From Laburnicola sp. R22_1 (taxonomy: Eukaryota; Ascomycota; Dothideomycetes; Pleosporales; Didymosphaeriaceae), in contig JACONQ010000014.1 of the NCBI GenBank assembly GCA_014281115.1, positions 2,542,001 through 2,606,000 on the forward strand: a stretch of 64,000 nucleotides of DNA. The letters are read 5' to 3'. Each line of letters opens with the position of its first letter. Positions within the stretch are counted from its first letter, which is position 1. This document shows, one piece after another, positions 43,961 through 57,632 of the stretch. Below the pieces are notes generated by a model. That model made no database searches. It was not told the DNA's origin and worked only from the letters and a program-made list of their open reading frames with translations. A program made the position numbers and the translations under genes.

Positions 43961-46900
43961 CACCCCCTTAGCTTAGGCTTATTCTTAAGCTAGACCCCTT
44001 GTAGCCGTCCTTTATTCTAGAGTAATAGCCTCTATCCTTTGTTCTAGCTTGTTAATTTGTACCTCCTTTCTATTAAGATCCTCTGCCATATTAACAAGTC
44101 CTAGTTAATTTAGAAACTTGCTCTATTTGTTAATAGAAAGGGCCTTTGTAAGCCTATTAGCTATTATTTCGTTTGACTAAGTGTAGGTAACCCTAATCCT
44201 TTCTTACGCTATCTCTTACCTTAACTAATAGTTATAAATATCCATATGGCGGAGTTTAGTATTAAGCTGCGTAGTCTCCTTAGCGACAAGCTGTATTGTT
44301 TGCTAGTTATCGCATTTAATAGTAATTATTTAATCCGCGAGCTTAATCTAGAGCTTATTAAGTAGGCGTGATATAAATAGTACCTTCTTGGCTACCTATA
44401 ATAGGGCTAGTAGCTTAGCTTTAGTAGTAGATGTAGTAATAGTATCTTACTTACTTGCTTTCTATATAATTAGCCTACTAAACAGTTTAATAATATATCC
44501 TTAAGAACTCTTTCAGTCTAGTGTATTGTCTACAAATAAGGTATCGCTTGCTACCTTAAAACTATCTTTTCTATCTAGCTGTAACGCCCTTGTGTGTGTT
44601 TCTTAGAGGTATAGTAGGACTTAATTAGCGGCATCTTAATATTGGCTACTAGGGTTAGTAAGAAATCGTGCTAATTAGAAGGACGCGAAAGTAGTATCCG
44701 GCCGGGTAGTAACTGCGACGAATAGGATTAATCCGACCTTGTGTTAGTATCTATTAATCTTAAATAGACTAGCGAAGCCTAATTATAGAGTAAGCTTAAT
44801 ACTACTTATTAGGGTATTATGCCTAAGGCTTTGGTTATTAACTAGCCTAGCGATCTTATTAACATATAACGCTTATGAGAGCCAGATTTTTTATTACGGG
44901 CGGTTTCTAAGAATCTTAACCCCTAGGAACTATTAAAGATCTTTTCCTCCTATAAGGGTATACTTTTCTTGTAGCTACTTAATAACTAGCTTAGCCTAGA
45001 GTTTGTTCTCCTATTTATAGGCAATAATAATATTATCTATATAGAAGAAGATAATTACGTCTTATTTAATTATATAGTAAGGTTTATAGGGTATACTAAT
45101 AAGGCCTAAGCCTTATAGTGTTAAAGTAAACTCTCTCTGCCAGAGTAGTAGTGAGATTCGAAGTCTATATAGCGTCTTGTTAAGCTTTAGAATTGTCTTA
45201 GGTTTGTTATAGCCTTATAGTATTCTTATGTATATATCTTAGTCGATCTTTACGTAAATAAAGGCATTCGTAACATTGTATTAAAGGAGCTCTAGGTCGA
45301 ATCGCGCCGTAATCGCCATAAGCATGCAAAATAATCGTCTGGCCAATATTGCTGCGTATATATCTTGTAACGTAATATTTCTCTATTAATTGCCACGAAT
45401 AACGAGGCGTGCTTTGCACTTCTTAAGTTGGTAATATTTATTAAACTTATAGGTGTATACCTACATATAGTTAAGAATCTATTCTCTAGTCAGCTTAATT
45501 ATTTTAGCTAGTATCTTAGTCTAGAATCTTATATCCTAGTAACTGTTTAGGTGCTGTTTCTTAGCTTCCTTAAATATATCGCACAGTGGATATTCTTTAA
45601 ACTTATTATGTTAGGAAGGTAGTATAGGCAACTGGCTTCTGTATAGCTTTAATCCTTTAGAGAGCAATCCTTTTAACTGCGCCTTATCTAATGTTTTCCT
45701 ATTAAAGTTCCCTGCGTTTCCCGCTTTGGTGCCAGCCATAAATACTACAGCTTATAAGCATATTGTTAATAATAAAGGTTAGTAGTCTTTTTCTTTATTT
45801 TTCTCTACTAGTAATTATATAAGAAGTGTCACTAGTAGTAGTGTAATTAGTAGAGTGGGATAAGTATAGTCCACTTTCCTACCTTATTAATATCTAGGCT
45901 AGTCTTTATCCTGTAGGTTATCTCGAATTGTCTCATCTTTATAGAATGACTCTGTCTCTAGTTTAGCTAGTTTAGCTATAGATAGTAGTTTAACTAATCG
46001 GACCTATGCGGCAATCTCTTTAAGGGTATTGTGCATAAGGTTATCTATAAGGTCTTCTATCTTTCTACTAAAGATGCTGTCTTCGTTAAATATTATATTC
46101 TAGGTGCTAATTACTTTCCCAAGCGAGGGTATTTATATCTAAAAGATATTAGAGAATTAGTATCCTACTAGATATCTAATCCACGCCTTTAGGTTAAGAC
46201 ATTATAGCCTACTCTTACCATAGTAGGTATTATTTGTTATTGCAAAAGCTTTACACCTATATGCCTTAAGATAGGTTTAATTTAGCTTTTATAGTGCTAT
46301 AATTACTCTATTCTAGAAGGCCACTATTATAAAAAAGACTTTGTATAGTGTTCTCTAGTAATTCGCATAGTTTGGCGTTTAATTATAAAGGTAGATAGCT
46401 AACCGAGTAATCTCTAGCTATATATCCTATAGTAGGTTGGCATTAAGTTGTATTGTCCGATCTTTGTCTTTTATTATACTCTCTAAGTGTTTAGCTTCTC
46501 TATTCTATACTTGTATATTAGGTGCTAAAGACTTAATTATAATCCCCTAGGCTGTGCACTATTAATTAACTTCTTATTTAACTGTAAATATTTTGTTATC
46601 CGCTTTAATTACCTTAACTATAAGGTTAAATTAGTTCTTTATAAACTTTATAAAAGTGGCCAAAGTTTAGATAATAGATTAAGCTGTGCGATTATCCTTA
46701 AAGTAGAAATCCCACATTAGTCCTGAGTATTAATTAGTAATTAGCATTTGGCTCTTCTCTTTTGTTAAGCTGCCATCTTTATAGCCGTGGAAGTCTATTA
46801 TAATTCGTTCTTCTAGTCCTTTATTAATTAGTTGTGGTGTTTAGCAAATTAACCTCTTAGATTTGGCTTGTCTATAGGCGTTGCACTATACTATAGTGAT

Positions 46901-48792
46901 GCCTTTAATTTACACCCTCTTAGATTGCTGCACTAGGTGCTTAAGAGCACTAGGGCCTAAATGCCCTAGTCGCTTATGCCATTACAGTGTGTCTGCCTTT
47001 TGCGGGGATCTCTTAGTGCGTAAGGTAATTCTATAGGTGTGGAAGGTTGCCTATTCTATTAGTTTTGGTTAGTATTCTAGAACCTATTAGTTATAGAGCT
47101 CTTGCAGCTTAGCAATAACTATGTTATCTGCTTACTTTAGGCTTATAGGTTCTAATTTAGTATTTCACTATAGCCCTTAACGCTATAGTATTCTAAAAGA
47201 CACTAGGTTATATAGAAGATCTAGGCAATAGGCCACATTATTAAGGCGTAGTATCCGCTGTCTAGCCAGGCCCTTTAGTTTAAGGTAAACCGTGCCATAT
47301 CCTTTAACCTATATTTGTGTATTTCCAGCCCATATAAAGTCTCTAGGCAATAGAGGGTGAAATAAGACAAATTAATTAAGGTTGTTCGCGATGTGGTAGG
47401 TAGTGCCTAAATTAAGGATCGAGGAGTATTATAGTGGGTAGCTCGTAGAATCGGATTAATATAATGTCGCATTAAAGCTAGCTTGGATAGTGAAAATTTT
47501 TCGTTTATCTAGTTAATTATTATTAATCTTAGAAGTAGGGGTATATAAATTCTTAATTTGTGGAGTTTAAGACCTTAGTCTCTTTACCTTCCTTATCTCT
47601 TCTTATAGATCTAAATTATTTCTAATTCTATATTATACTATGTCTATAAAGCTAGGTTGTGGTCTAAACTACTCTAGTGTATGTTTTGGATATGCGTAGA
47701 AGTAGTCTTTTAGACTATGCCTTTATTTATAAGTAGGGCATTTTCTGCCTTTAACTGCTATTGTATCCTCTATTAAGGACTGCTTAGATATAGTACTTTA
47801 ACTAAAAAATTGTTTTTGTTAAGGTCTCCCCTATTCACGTTAGTTATTTATAGAAGATAGCGCGTCTTTAGTAGTGTAAGAGGCGTCCCTATTAGTGCCT
47901 AGGGTAAATGCACTACTAGTAGTAAGAGATAGCTTACTAGTAGTAAAGGCGCCCCTATACTATTTGCCCTTAATTAGGTGGAGTATTACTATATATTCTT
48001 AGAAGCGTTTTATTATCTCCTTCCTTATTATATTTGCGTCTTAGCGTCTAGTTTCTTAAAAGGACACGCCTTAGGTAGGGGCAGTCTTTATAATCGCAGT
48101 TAGGAAGTCCTTTATAGTATTATGGATTAATTATACTTTGGTAATATTGTTTATCTCTACTTTTATAGCTGCCTAATTATACTTAGTTAGCTAGGTATCC
48201 TAGTTTAAGGGTTGTCTTATTGGCTTAAAAGCCTATAGGTATCGCGCTCTCGCCCTATCCCGCTTATCTTCCTTATTAACGCCTACTATTTGCGTTAGAG
48301 ATTTAATTTATTGCTAGATTTACTCTCTAGGCTTATAGCAGTTATGTTATAAGTGTTGCGACATAGTTAATTAGATATAGATAATTACTTTCTTAAGACT
48401 TGTTCTCTTCTCTTAGTATTTCTTATCCTTAATCTTGTAGTTCTTAAGCTATATCTTATAGAACTCAATGTCCTCCTTATATGCCTTAAGGCCTAAATTT
48501 AATAGCTCTAATGGGCGCGTTAGAGAGTTTTGTTAATTGTTGTTATTTACGCGGATAATTAACTAGTAACTCGCTATTTCTAGCGGCAACGGTAGTGTCG
48601 GCTTTTCGCGTGGGAGTTTGGCTTTATCTAGACTAATAATAGGCTATATATCCATTAGCTCGCATTGCGCTTTTAGCTATAGTAGCTATAGTGTATAATT
48701 AGTGTAATTAGTTAACACGATTGTTAAGTCGCGGAGCGTTAATAGCGACATTGTCTTTTCTTAGAGTCGATTAAGGTAGTAAGACTCTTAAT

Positions 48793-48957
48793 TATTAGAT
48801 TTGAGCACTATTTAAGCTTATTAAGATAGGGGGTCTAATAGATAAGATGGATAAATAGTTATATTGTGTGTGTTGTGTGACTTGTTAGCTCGAGGTCTAA
48901 TTTAGAGGGTGGAGCCGACCACGTGCCCTTATTTGGCAACACGGCTCTAATCTAATA
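48793..48957 (-). repeat. copia LTR (5' LTR in element orientation)
   Basis: 165 bp, tattagatttgagc ... aatctaata. Conserved core gtgtgtgttgtgtgac and gagggtggagccgac. Confidence 0.85.
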
Positions 48958-48962
48958 AGAGG
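48958..48962. repeat. Target-site duplication agagg, right
   Basis: Confirmed by comparison with uninterrupted copies B and C, whose sequence runs through the site. Confidence 0.85.
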
Positions 48963-49788
48963 ATGGGTAAAAGGGCCCTAAGTAGTATTCGCTAATATTG
49001 TTAGTAGTTATTAAAGTGGCCTGTTTTATAGTCGTGCAATAGGCGTTAGAGTTATCTAAGTTATTAGATAAGAATAAGAATAAGTTTAACGACAATAGCG
49101 CGTACAAAAGCAATAGTAGTCGCCCGCGCCTACGCCGGCCCAAGGGGTATTTATAGTTTGTGTAGAAGATAATAGATAAGTTTATAGTGTAAGGCAGCCA
49201 CGGACCTATATAGTGGATATTAAATTTGCGGTTATATAGATTAAAGATCTATTATAATATAATATCGCGCGGCCATATTAAGTGGATAGGCGGGGACAAG
49301 TTGTTGTACAAGGGATTGCAGTTTAATATGGCCTAGTTCCGCGGCATAGTGCATAGGTTGGCAACTAAAAGCCGGCAGTTGTTAGTAGAGAAGTTAATAT
49401 TTGGCACTAGCAAGGCCGCTAATCTTATACCTAGCGTCCCATAGAGAGCATACGAGACAACCTAACCGATAAGTAGCCCAGATGAAATTTTTTAAAGAAC
49501 TATCGCACCCGCATAACTATAGATAGAGAGAGGTAGTTGTTTAAATAGGTAGAAAGAGATGCTAGTATCTAGAATAGGTTTATAAAGCTAGAAACGCATT
49601 TAGAGGTAGATTAAAAGGCTATTAAGTGGTATATAGGGCGTATTATTAAGTTCTAAAAGAAGTTAGCTGTGTTAATACACATCGCAGGCGGATAGCTAGT
49701 AAGAGAACTAGAAATAATAAGCGTCCAGCATAGTAATACTATAAAAGGAGGGCACCGCAATATATTTATTAAGGACGATATAGTAGTG

Positions 49789-52700
49789 CTAATCCAGAGC
49801 GCTAAATCTACTATTATAAGGATGGATTACTTTATTAGTAATATAAACTACGCGTACAGCGTGTATTTCTAAGATTAGGGGGTATAGTAGATTATTATTT
49901 TATAGGTAGGGTAGATTTAGTTTCTATTAGCGAATTTGCTTTAAACTTAGATATATTTTTTACACTAATAAGCTGCACTATTTATAGAATTTATAGAAAC
50001 CTAACTTGTGTAGTAGAGTATAGGCAGAAGAGGTGTTATAGGTTAGAGTTATATTAATAAGGGGATTAGTAGTGTACTACTAATGTTAGGACCGAGCGGA
50101 ATATAGAGTCTAGCCACTATAATTAAGGCAAAGAGAGAGATATGTTTAGCAAGTTAAATAGTATGTTTAGAGCAGATTAATCTAGTGTGTTAGTATGGCT
50201 AGAGCAAGCATAGCGTGTTAATATTTTAACTATTTAGCAGAGTACTAGGTAGCTATATATAAGAAGTACTAGTACGTAGTATGGCCGAATTAGATTAAGG
50301 ATTATTTATAGGAGTAGTATAAGATTAAACGTAAAGACGCTAGCGAGATAGAATTAGAGGTCCGTAGCTAGGCAGGCATTATATAGTACCCTAGTAAGTT
50401 CGTGCCGCTAAGCCAAATTATAGCGCCGCATCCCTAGTTGCCTATATATATAGACGGGTTATTATGCTAGTTAAATCTAAGATAGTGTTAGTAGGTATTA
50501 TAGAGTATTAAGAGCATAAAGAAATATTAACATAAAGACTACTAAGAATAGTTAGTAGGAAAGAAGCGCGGGCGACTAAGTTAAATTAAGAAGAAGAAAT
50601 TATAAGTGTAAATAGAATAGGAATACACGCGTGTATATTGCTAGCGATTATTTAGTAGCCACTATAGTTTGTAGTATTTTTAAGTATACGCACCTAACAA
50701 AGGTCTAGTAGGCAGCCTATAACCTGTTCCTATTAATAATAAGGCCGTATAGGCGCGTGTAGGAGAAGAGATAATTAGGGCATAGAAGAATATTAAGAAG
50801 CGGACGCAGAATACTATCTAGAACGGCGAGAGAAATAAAGTGAACCTATAGCTAGAGTAGATATAGTGGCTGCCATATTTAGTGGGTATAAAGAGGCCTA
50901 ATTTATTAGTATATATTAAAGAGCCTATTGCTAACGCTAACTCTCGAAAAGATAAGGTAGTAGAGCTAGTAAAAGCAGCGATTTGGGCGGCTATAAATGG
51001 GTTGGCGCGGTTTAGCCAGACATTTGTAATTAACTAAATTGGCGTGTTTATACGGTTAGAGGCCATTTAAATAAAAAAGCACTAGATATAGTTCTAGCTA
51101 TTATAGTTATATATAGATAAGGATGCCATTATTAAGCATACGCAGCTATAATAGCAGATATTAATATTTTTTGCACGCACGCAGAAGAAGCATATATAAA
51201 AGAGCCTAAAGTACTAGTTTACGCACTAATAGCAGAAGGCATAAAAGGCGTTAGTCTAATAGGCAGAAAGGGGGGTAGAGGGGGAGAAGGTAGATAAAGA
51301 AGATGCGAAGAAAGAGACGGAAGATATAGATAAGGAGATAATAAAGGAGGAGATAGAGGATATAGATAAGGCGATAGAGAAGAAAGAAGATAGGAAGGAG
51401 TAGAGTTAAGTAGAAGGTGCTAAGTCTAGTAAGCCTAAGAAGTTGTTAAGACTCTAGAAAGCGTGTTTAAAGTTTTATATCGCGTTATTAAACTAGTCTA
51501 TTACGCGTAAGAAGTATAATAGTCTATTAGTGTGTGCATTAGCAGTATTAGGTATTAAGGAGAATAGGTAGAAGGGTCCTAAGCAGTATTTGCTAATATT
51601 ATTAGCTATTATTAAAGTGGCCCGTTTTATAGTTGTGTAATAGGCGTTAGAGTTATCTAAGCTATTAGACGAAAATAAAAATAAGTTTAACAATAATAGC
51701 GCGTATAAGAGCAATAGTAGCTGCCCACACCTACGCCGGTCTAAGAGGTGTCTATAGTTTGTGTAGGAGATAATAGACAAGTTTATAGTGCGAGGTAGTT
51801 ACGGACCTATATAGTAAATATTAAATTTACGAATATATAAGTTAAAGATTTATTAAAACACTATATTGCGTAACTATATTAAGTAGATAAGTAGAGATAA
51901 GTTGTTGTATAAGGGGTTATAGTTTAATATAGCCTAGTTCTATAATATAGTGTATAGGTTAGCGACTAAAAGCTAGCGGTTATTAGTAAAGAAGTTAATA
52001 TTTAGTACTAGTAAGGCCGCTAATTCTATACTTAGCGTCCTATAGAAGAGCATATAAGACAACCTAACTAATAAGTAGCCTAGATGGAATTTTTTAAAGG
52101 ACTATCGCATCTACATGCCTATAGATAGAGAGAGGTGGTTGTTTAAGTAGGTAGAGAGAGATGCTAGTATTTAGAATAGGTTTATAAAGCTAGGAACGCG
52201 TTTAGAAGTAGACTAAGAGGCTATTAAGTGGTATATAAAACGCATTATTAAGTTCTAAGAAAAGTTAGCTATGTTAATGTATATTATAGGCGGACAGCTA
52301 GTAAGAGGACTAGAAATAATAAGTGTCTAGTATAGCAATACTATAAAAGGGGGGCACCGTAATATATTTATTAAGAATAGTATAGTGGTGTTTATAACGC
52401 GTTACTATAAGGGATATAATATTAGTGGGAATATTAAGATTATTTATTAATATTTACTATATAAGGTAGGCGAGTTAGTAGTGTTATATATATAGTTAGT
52501 GTTGCCATTCTAGTAGTAGTTAGAGGCGTTAGTATGGGAAAAGAAGAGCGTATTATTATATATATGACCGGCGAACTCTAATAGACGTAAGTAGATAATA
52601 GAGAGGTTGTAGAAGGCGTTAAAGCGCGAGAGCCAGATTAGAATAGGATAGGAGTTAATAATTGCCGCGTACTACGAGATTATTACTAGTATAAGCCAGC

Positions 52701-54300
52701 GATTTTTATATAGATCTGTAGTATTTTAAATAGAAGAGGGAGACAAGAATAAGAAGTGGAATAAGAAGAATATAGGCGCGTTAATTGCTAATAAGTAGGC
52801 AGGACATATTGCGTATATTATAGGATTAATATATGCGCGAGGAATTATAAAGTAAGCTAGGGCGATGGCAAATAAGTAATAGTAGTTCTGAATGTTAAGT
52901 ATAAATTAGCAGTAATTTTTAGGGTTCTGAGCCAATATAGAGGAGACAATAAGTAAGAAGCGGAAGAGAGCACTATTTAAGAGCGAAGCGGACAAGACGA
53001 GAATTAATTAATAGGGGTAATTAAGGAAGATAGACACAATAGCGTAGTTAAAGCAGATAATAAGTAGAATAGCGAAGTTCTATAGCGTGTAGAAAGAAGC
53101 CATTAACGCTATTATTATAGGTAAGAGCCCCGTTGTGGCTATAATACTAACAGGTAGTAAGAAGAGTTTATTATTTATATTGCTAGCGTAGACAAAGTAG
53201 GGCGGAACTACTATTATTATAATTCTATTAATTGTGTTATAGGAAGATATAATACGATAGTGCAAGTTATTAGGGATATTATATATAGCGTAGAAGGGAC
53301 GTTATTTGCCTAATATAGCTACGGTAGTATTAGTAACACCTAAGTTAGTAGTAGAAGAGAAGTTTACAATGTTTTTAAACTAGTTATAGGTAATATAGTA
53401 GTTAGACTAAATTATAATTAATAAGTATTATATTGTGTTAAACTGACGGTATACGTTCCGTAAGTAAATATACTAGTTAGGCAAGTTAGTAGCTACTAAA
53501 ACACAAATAGTGTTGTTAATAGCAATATTGCCGCTAAGCAAGGAGGGCGAGTTATTTTAATAGATATATTTTGAGCGGAATTAGGTTAAGATATTCTAAA
53601 CAAGGACAACACAGACAAACGTGGCATATTAGGTAGTTAAGATAGATAAGGCGTTAATAAAAGAGAATATAGAGGCTATTATAGTAAAGATAGCGCGGCG
53701 AAAGTTAAGATAGTACTAAACTAGTAAGGTGGTAATATATAGTAATTCCGTGCTAAAGGTTAAAAAGTTGGCAAAGAAGTTGGCATATAACGCGTATTAT
53801 TATAATATAGTAGGCAAAGTAAGTATATTAATAAATTTTATAGCCGGCAAATAGTAGGTAATTATAGCAATAAGTGTATTAGGAATAGGGGTGGATATAC
53901 CTAATATCTAGTATATTATTTATATAGATTGGCCGCGGACAATATTAGATTACGTATAAGAGAGTGGTAGGGTAGAACGAGATAGATTATAGAGCGAGGC
54001 CATTATTATAGGGCAGAAAGAAGATAAACGAGCGTATAATAACAAGCTAACTAAGGCAGAATAGCAATTGGTTTAGTTGTTTATAAAAGGAAAAGGGTTA
54101 ATAATAAGGTGCTAAAGGCGAGTGTTAGACGCGTATTTAGATAGGCAAGAGGGCTAAGAGAGATATAAAGAAGGGAAGAAGAGATATAATATATATAGAG
54201 AAGTAGACAAAGAGATAAAAGAGAATAGTAGCGAAGATAGTAGCAATAATAATAAGATAGATATAGTTAAGATAAGAGGCGAGAAGGCATAGTAAGCGTT
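49789..54300 (+). pseudogene. TLH-type RecQ helicase relic, copy B (full unit, 4,512 bp)
   Basis: The most complete copy. After the N-terminal region (50,160-52,060) it reads into a middle domain (KDYRIYMPIDRERWLFK, GGHRNIFI, TRYYKGYNISGNIKIIY) and then RecQ helicase motifs: Walker A decayed to LTGSKKS (53,147-53,167), TTIIIILLIVL, DECH box decayed to INKYYIVL (near 53,420), TFRK, IVLLIAILPLS, then GVDIPNI and ESGR (53,885-53,975). The relic keeps one plus-strand frame over long stretches with stops at expected Gln/Trp/Arg codons. TLH proteins are telomere-linked helicases of unknown precise role. Confidence 0.82.
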
Positions 54301-56862
54301 CTAACCCAGGGCGCTAAATCTACTATTATAAGAGTAGATTACTTTATTAGTAATATAAACTATGCGTACGGCGTGTATCTCTAAGATTAGGGGGTATAGT
54401 AAATTATTATTTTATAGGTAGGGTAGATTTAGTTTCTATTAGCAAATTTACTCTAAACTTAGACATATTTTTTACACTAATAAGCTATACTATCTATAGA
54501 ATTTATAGAAACTTAACTTGCGTAGTAGAATGTAGATAGAAAAGGTATTATAGGTTAGAGTTATATTAATAAGGGGATTAGTAGTATATTACTAAAGTTC
54601 GAACCGAGTAAAACGCAGAGCCTAGCCATTATAATTAAGGCAAAGAGAGAGATATGTATAGTAAGTTAAATAGTACATTTAGGACAGATTAATCTAGCGT
54701 GTTAGTATAGCTAAAGCAAGTATAGCGTGTTAATATTTTAACTATTTAGCAAAGTACTAGGTAGCTATATATAAGGAGTGCTAGTATATAGTATGGCTAG
54801 ATTAGATTAAGGGCCATTTATAGGAGTAGCACAAAATTAAACACAAAGACGCTAGCGAGATAGAATTAGAAGTCTATAGCTAGATAGGCATTATATAGTA
54901 CCCTAGTGAGTTCGTGCCACTAAGCTAGATTATAGCGCCGTATCCCTAGTTGCCTATATATACAGACGGGTTATTATACTAGTTAAATCTAAGATAGTGT
55001 TAGCGGGTATTATAGAGTATTAAGAGCATAAAGAAATATTAGTATAAAGACTACTAAGAATAGTTAGTAAGAAAGAAGCGCGAGCGACTAAGTTAGATTA
55101 AGGAGAAGGGATTATAAGCGTAGATAGAATAAGAATACACACGTGTGTATTACTAGTAATTATTTAGTAGCTACTATAGTTCGTAGTATTTTTAAGTGCA
55201 CGCACCTAATAAAGGTCTAGTAGGCGGCCTAGAACCTATTCCTATTAATAGCAAGGCTGTATAGGCGCGAGTAGGAGAAGAGATAACTAAGGCGTAGAAG
55301 AATATTAAGAAACAGGCGCAGAATACTATCTAGAACGGCGAGAGAAATAAAGTAAACCTATGGCTAGAGCAGACGTAGTAGCTACTATATTTAGTGAGCA
55401 TAAAGAGGCCTAATTTATTAGCGTACGTTAAAGAGCCTATTGCTAACGCTAACCCTAGGAAAGATAAGGCGATAGAGCTAGTAGAAGTAGCAATTTGGGC
55501 GGCTATAGATAGGTTAGCGTAGTTTAGCCAGGCGTCTATAATTAACTAAATTAGCGTGTTTATGCGGTTAAAGGCCATTTGAATAGAAAAGCACTAGACG
55601 CGATTTTAGCCATTATAGCTATATATAGACAAGAATGCTATTATTAAGCATACGCGGCTATAGTAGTAGATATTAATATTTTTTACACGCACGCAGAAGG
55701 AGTATGTGTAGAAGAGCCTAAAGTACTAGTTTACGCGCTAATAGTAGGAGGCATAAAAGGTGTTAGTCTAATAGGCAGAAAGGGGAGTAGAAGGGGAGAA
55801 GGTAGACAAAGAAGATGTGGAGGAAGAGACGGGAGATATAGATAAGGAGATAATAAAGAAGATAGAAAAGGAAGAAGCTAAGAAGGAGGAAAAAGATAGG
55901 GAGGAGTAGAGTTAGGCAGAAGGTACTAAGTCTAGCAAGCCTAAGAAGTTATTAAGACTTTAGAAAGCGTGTTTAGAGTTTTATATTGCGTTATTAAACT
56001 AGTATATTACGCGTAAGATATACAACAGCCTATTAGTGTATATATTAGCGGTATTAGGTGTTAAGAAGAATAGGTAAAAGGGCCCTAAGTAGTATCCGCT
56101 AATATTATTAGTAGTTATTAAAGTGGCCTATTTTATAGCTGTGCAATAGGCATTAGAGTTATCCGAGCTATTAGATAAGAATAAGAATAAGTTCGACGAC
56201 AACAGCGCGTACAAGAGCGATAGTAGCCGCCTACGCCCACGCTAGCCTAAGGGGTATTTGCAGTTTGTGTAGAAGATAATAGACAAGTTTATAGTGCGAG
56301 GTAGCCATAGACCTATATAGTAGATGTTAAATTTGCGAACGTACGGGTTAAAAATCTATTATAACACTACGTTACGCGGCTATATTAAGTGGATAGGCGG
56401 GGACGAGTTGTTGTACAAGGGGTTATAGTTTAATATAGCCTAGTTCCGCGGTATAGTGCACGGATTAACAACTAAAAGCCGATAGTTATTAGTAAAGGAG
56501 TTAATATTTAGCACTAGCAAGGCCGCTAATTCTATACCTAGCGTCCTATAGAAGAGCATACGAGATAACCTAATTAATAAGCAGCCTAGGTAGAATTTTT
56601 TAAAGGACTATTACACCCACATGCCTGTAGATAGAAAGAGATACTTATTTAAGCGAGTAGGAAGAGACGCTAGCATTTAGGACAGGTTTATAAAGCTAGG
56701 AACGCGTTTAGGGGTAGACTAAGAGGCTATTAAGTAGTATATAGGGCGTATTATTAAGTTCTAGAAGAAGTTGGCTGTGTTAATGCATATTATAGGCGAA
56801 TAGCTAGTAAGAAGACTAGAAATATTAAGCGTCTGGCATAGTAATACTATAAAAGAGGGGTA
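54301..56862 (+). pseudogene. TLH-type RecQ helicase relic, copy C (truncated)
   Basis: Starts with the same ctaacccagggcgctaaatc boundary as copy B and follows it closely (about 90 percent by eye, mostly transitions). It stops at about 56,862, just after GGHRN-equivalent sequence and before the helicase motifs, where repeat R copy 2 begins. Copies A and C therefore end at nearly the same internal point. Confidence 0.78.
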
Positions 56863-56864
56863 CC

Positions 56865-57632
56865 TCACTCTATTACACAAAGAAAGGGACTGCCTTTCTT
56901 TGCTTTCGCACTATAGAATTTAGCGCGCGCACGGACCCTTAAGTACCTTTCTTTGCTTTTTAGAGTGCCTTTCTTTGCTCTTCCTAAACTTAAAAATGGC
57001 TGCAACTTAGAGGCAGCGTGTAGGTTACTTATAGTAATATTATATATAATTTATAGAAAGTTTATAAATAGATTACGCGTAAAAAGTAATAAGTTAGAAA
57101 TAGAGTTAGTATTCTTAGTCGCCGCTAAAGCGAGTGCAACCCCTACTAGCTAGTATAGGACTACGCGCTAGGCAATATAAAAGTAAGCTGCGCGTAACTT
57201 GTATATAAGTGTAAGGGCCTAACTATATATAAGTTACGTATAAGACACCTATAAGATATATAATTATTACTTAGATACTTATCTAAGGTAGCTATTAATA
57301 GTTAATAGATTAGCAGTATTAATAATATATATAGTTGTGGTATAGATAGGCATTAGTAATTAAGAGACCTTTCTTTCCCCTTCTTCCGCTTCGCAGCGTA
57401 GCTTCTTAAAACAGCGAGATTATAAGAAATAGGCAGTAGTGTTAAAAAGAAGGTAGTTACTTCTATGCCCTCTACGCATAGCGTCTAATTTAGGCTACTA
57501 GAATCTACTTAAAATGTGTACTATATAAGGCAACTACTTTTATACCTAGCCTTACTAGTAGTAACGCGCTAGGCAGAAGGGCGAATAAGACTACTTTAGA
57601 GATAATAACTATAAGCTAAGAGACAGACCTCT
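56865..57632 (+). repeat. Direct repeat R, copy 2 (768 bp)
   Basis: Partner of 41,080-41,826. Slightly longer because of an extra acctttctttgctttt-type unit near its start. Confidence 0.85.

Larger units (their letters stand above)
43796..48957 (-). mobile_element. RIP-degraded Ty1/copia retrotransposon (5,162 bp)
   Basis: It has 165-bp direct LTRs, TSD agagg and minus-strand orientation: a polypurine-type tract (taagggggtg) sits on the minus strand against the left LTR, and copia RT motifs are readable on the minus strand, for example LNKTLYRLRISLLLWQREF (near 45,150) and FFYIDNIIIAYK (near 45,025; decayed YVDD). Integrase and gag lie to the right (46,000-48,700) and are too eroded to delimit. 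One LTR end still reads ctaaca, while the outer ends read ctaata and tatta, so the original TG...CA ends were hit by C-to-T/G-to-A changes. Confidence 0.85.
42331..49788 (+). pseudogene. TLH-type RecQ helicase relic, copy A (N-terminal part), split by copia element
   Basis: Plus-strand relic of the N-terminal region shared by copies A-C: segments such as RLEAIRIEKHQTRFQLLQ (near 43,230) and the block around LKIQKACLEFYITLLN (43,680). It is interrupted at 43,796-48,962 by the copia element, then resumes with the VRTY/LRFK-like middle domain. It ends abruptly at about 49,788, before the helicase motifs, where the next unit starts. A Glu-rich stretch with a GAA microsatellite (43,468-43,548) is unique to this copy in length. 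Confidence 0.7.

Noticed and set aside
45290..45310. tRNA-like ggtcgaatcgcgcc string
   Set aside because: No acceptor stem or anticodon arm around it; it belongs to the copia reverse transcriptase relic.
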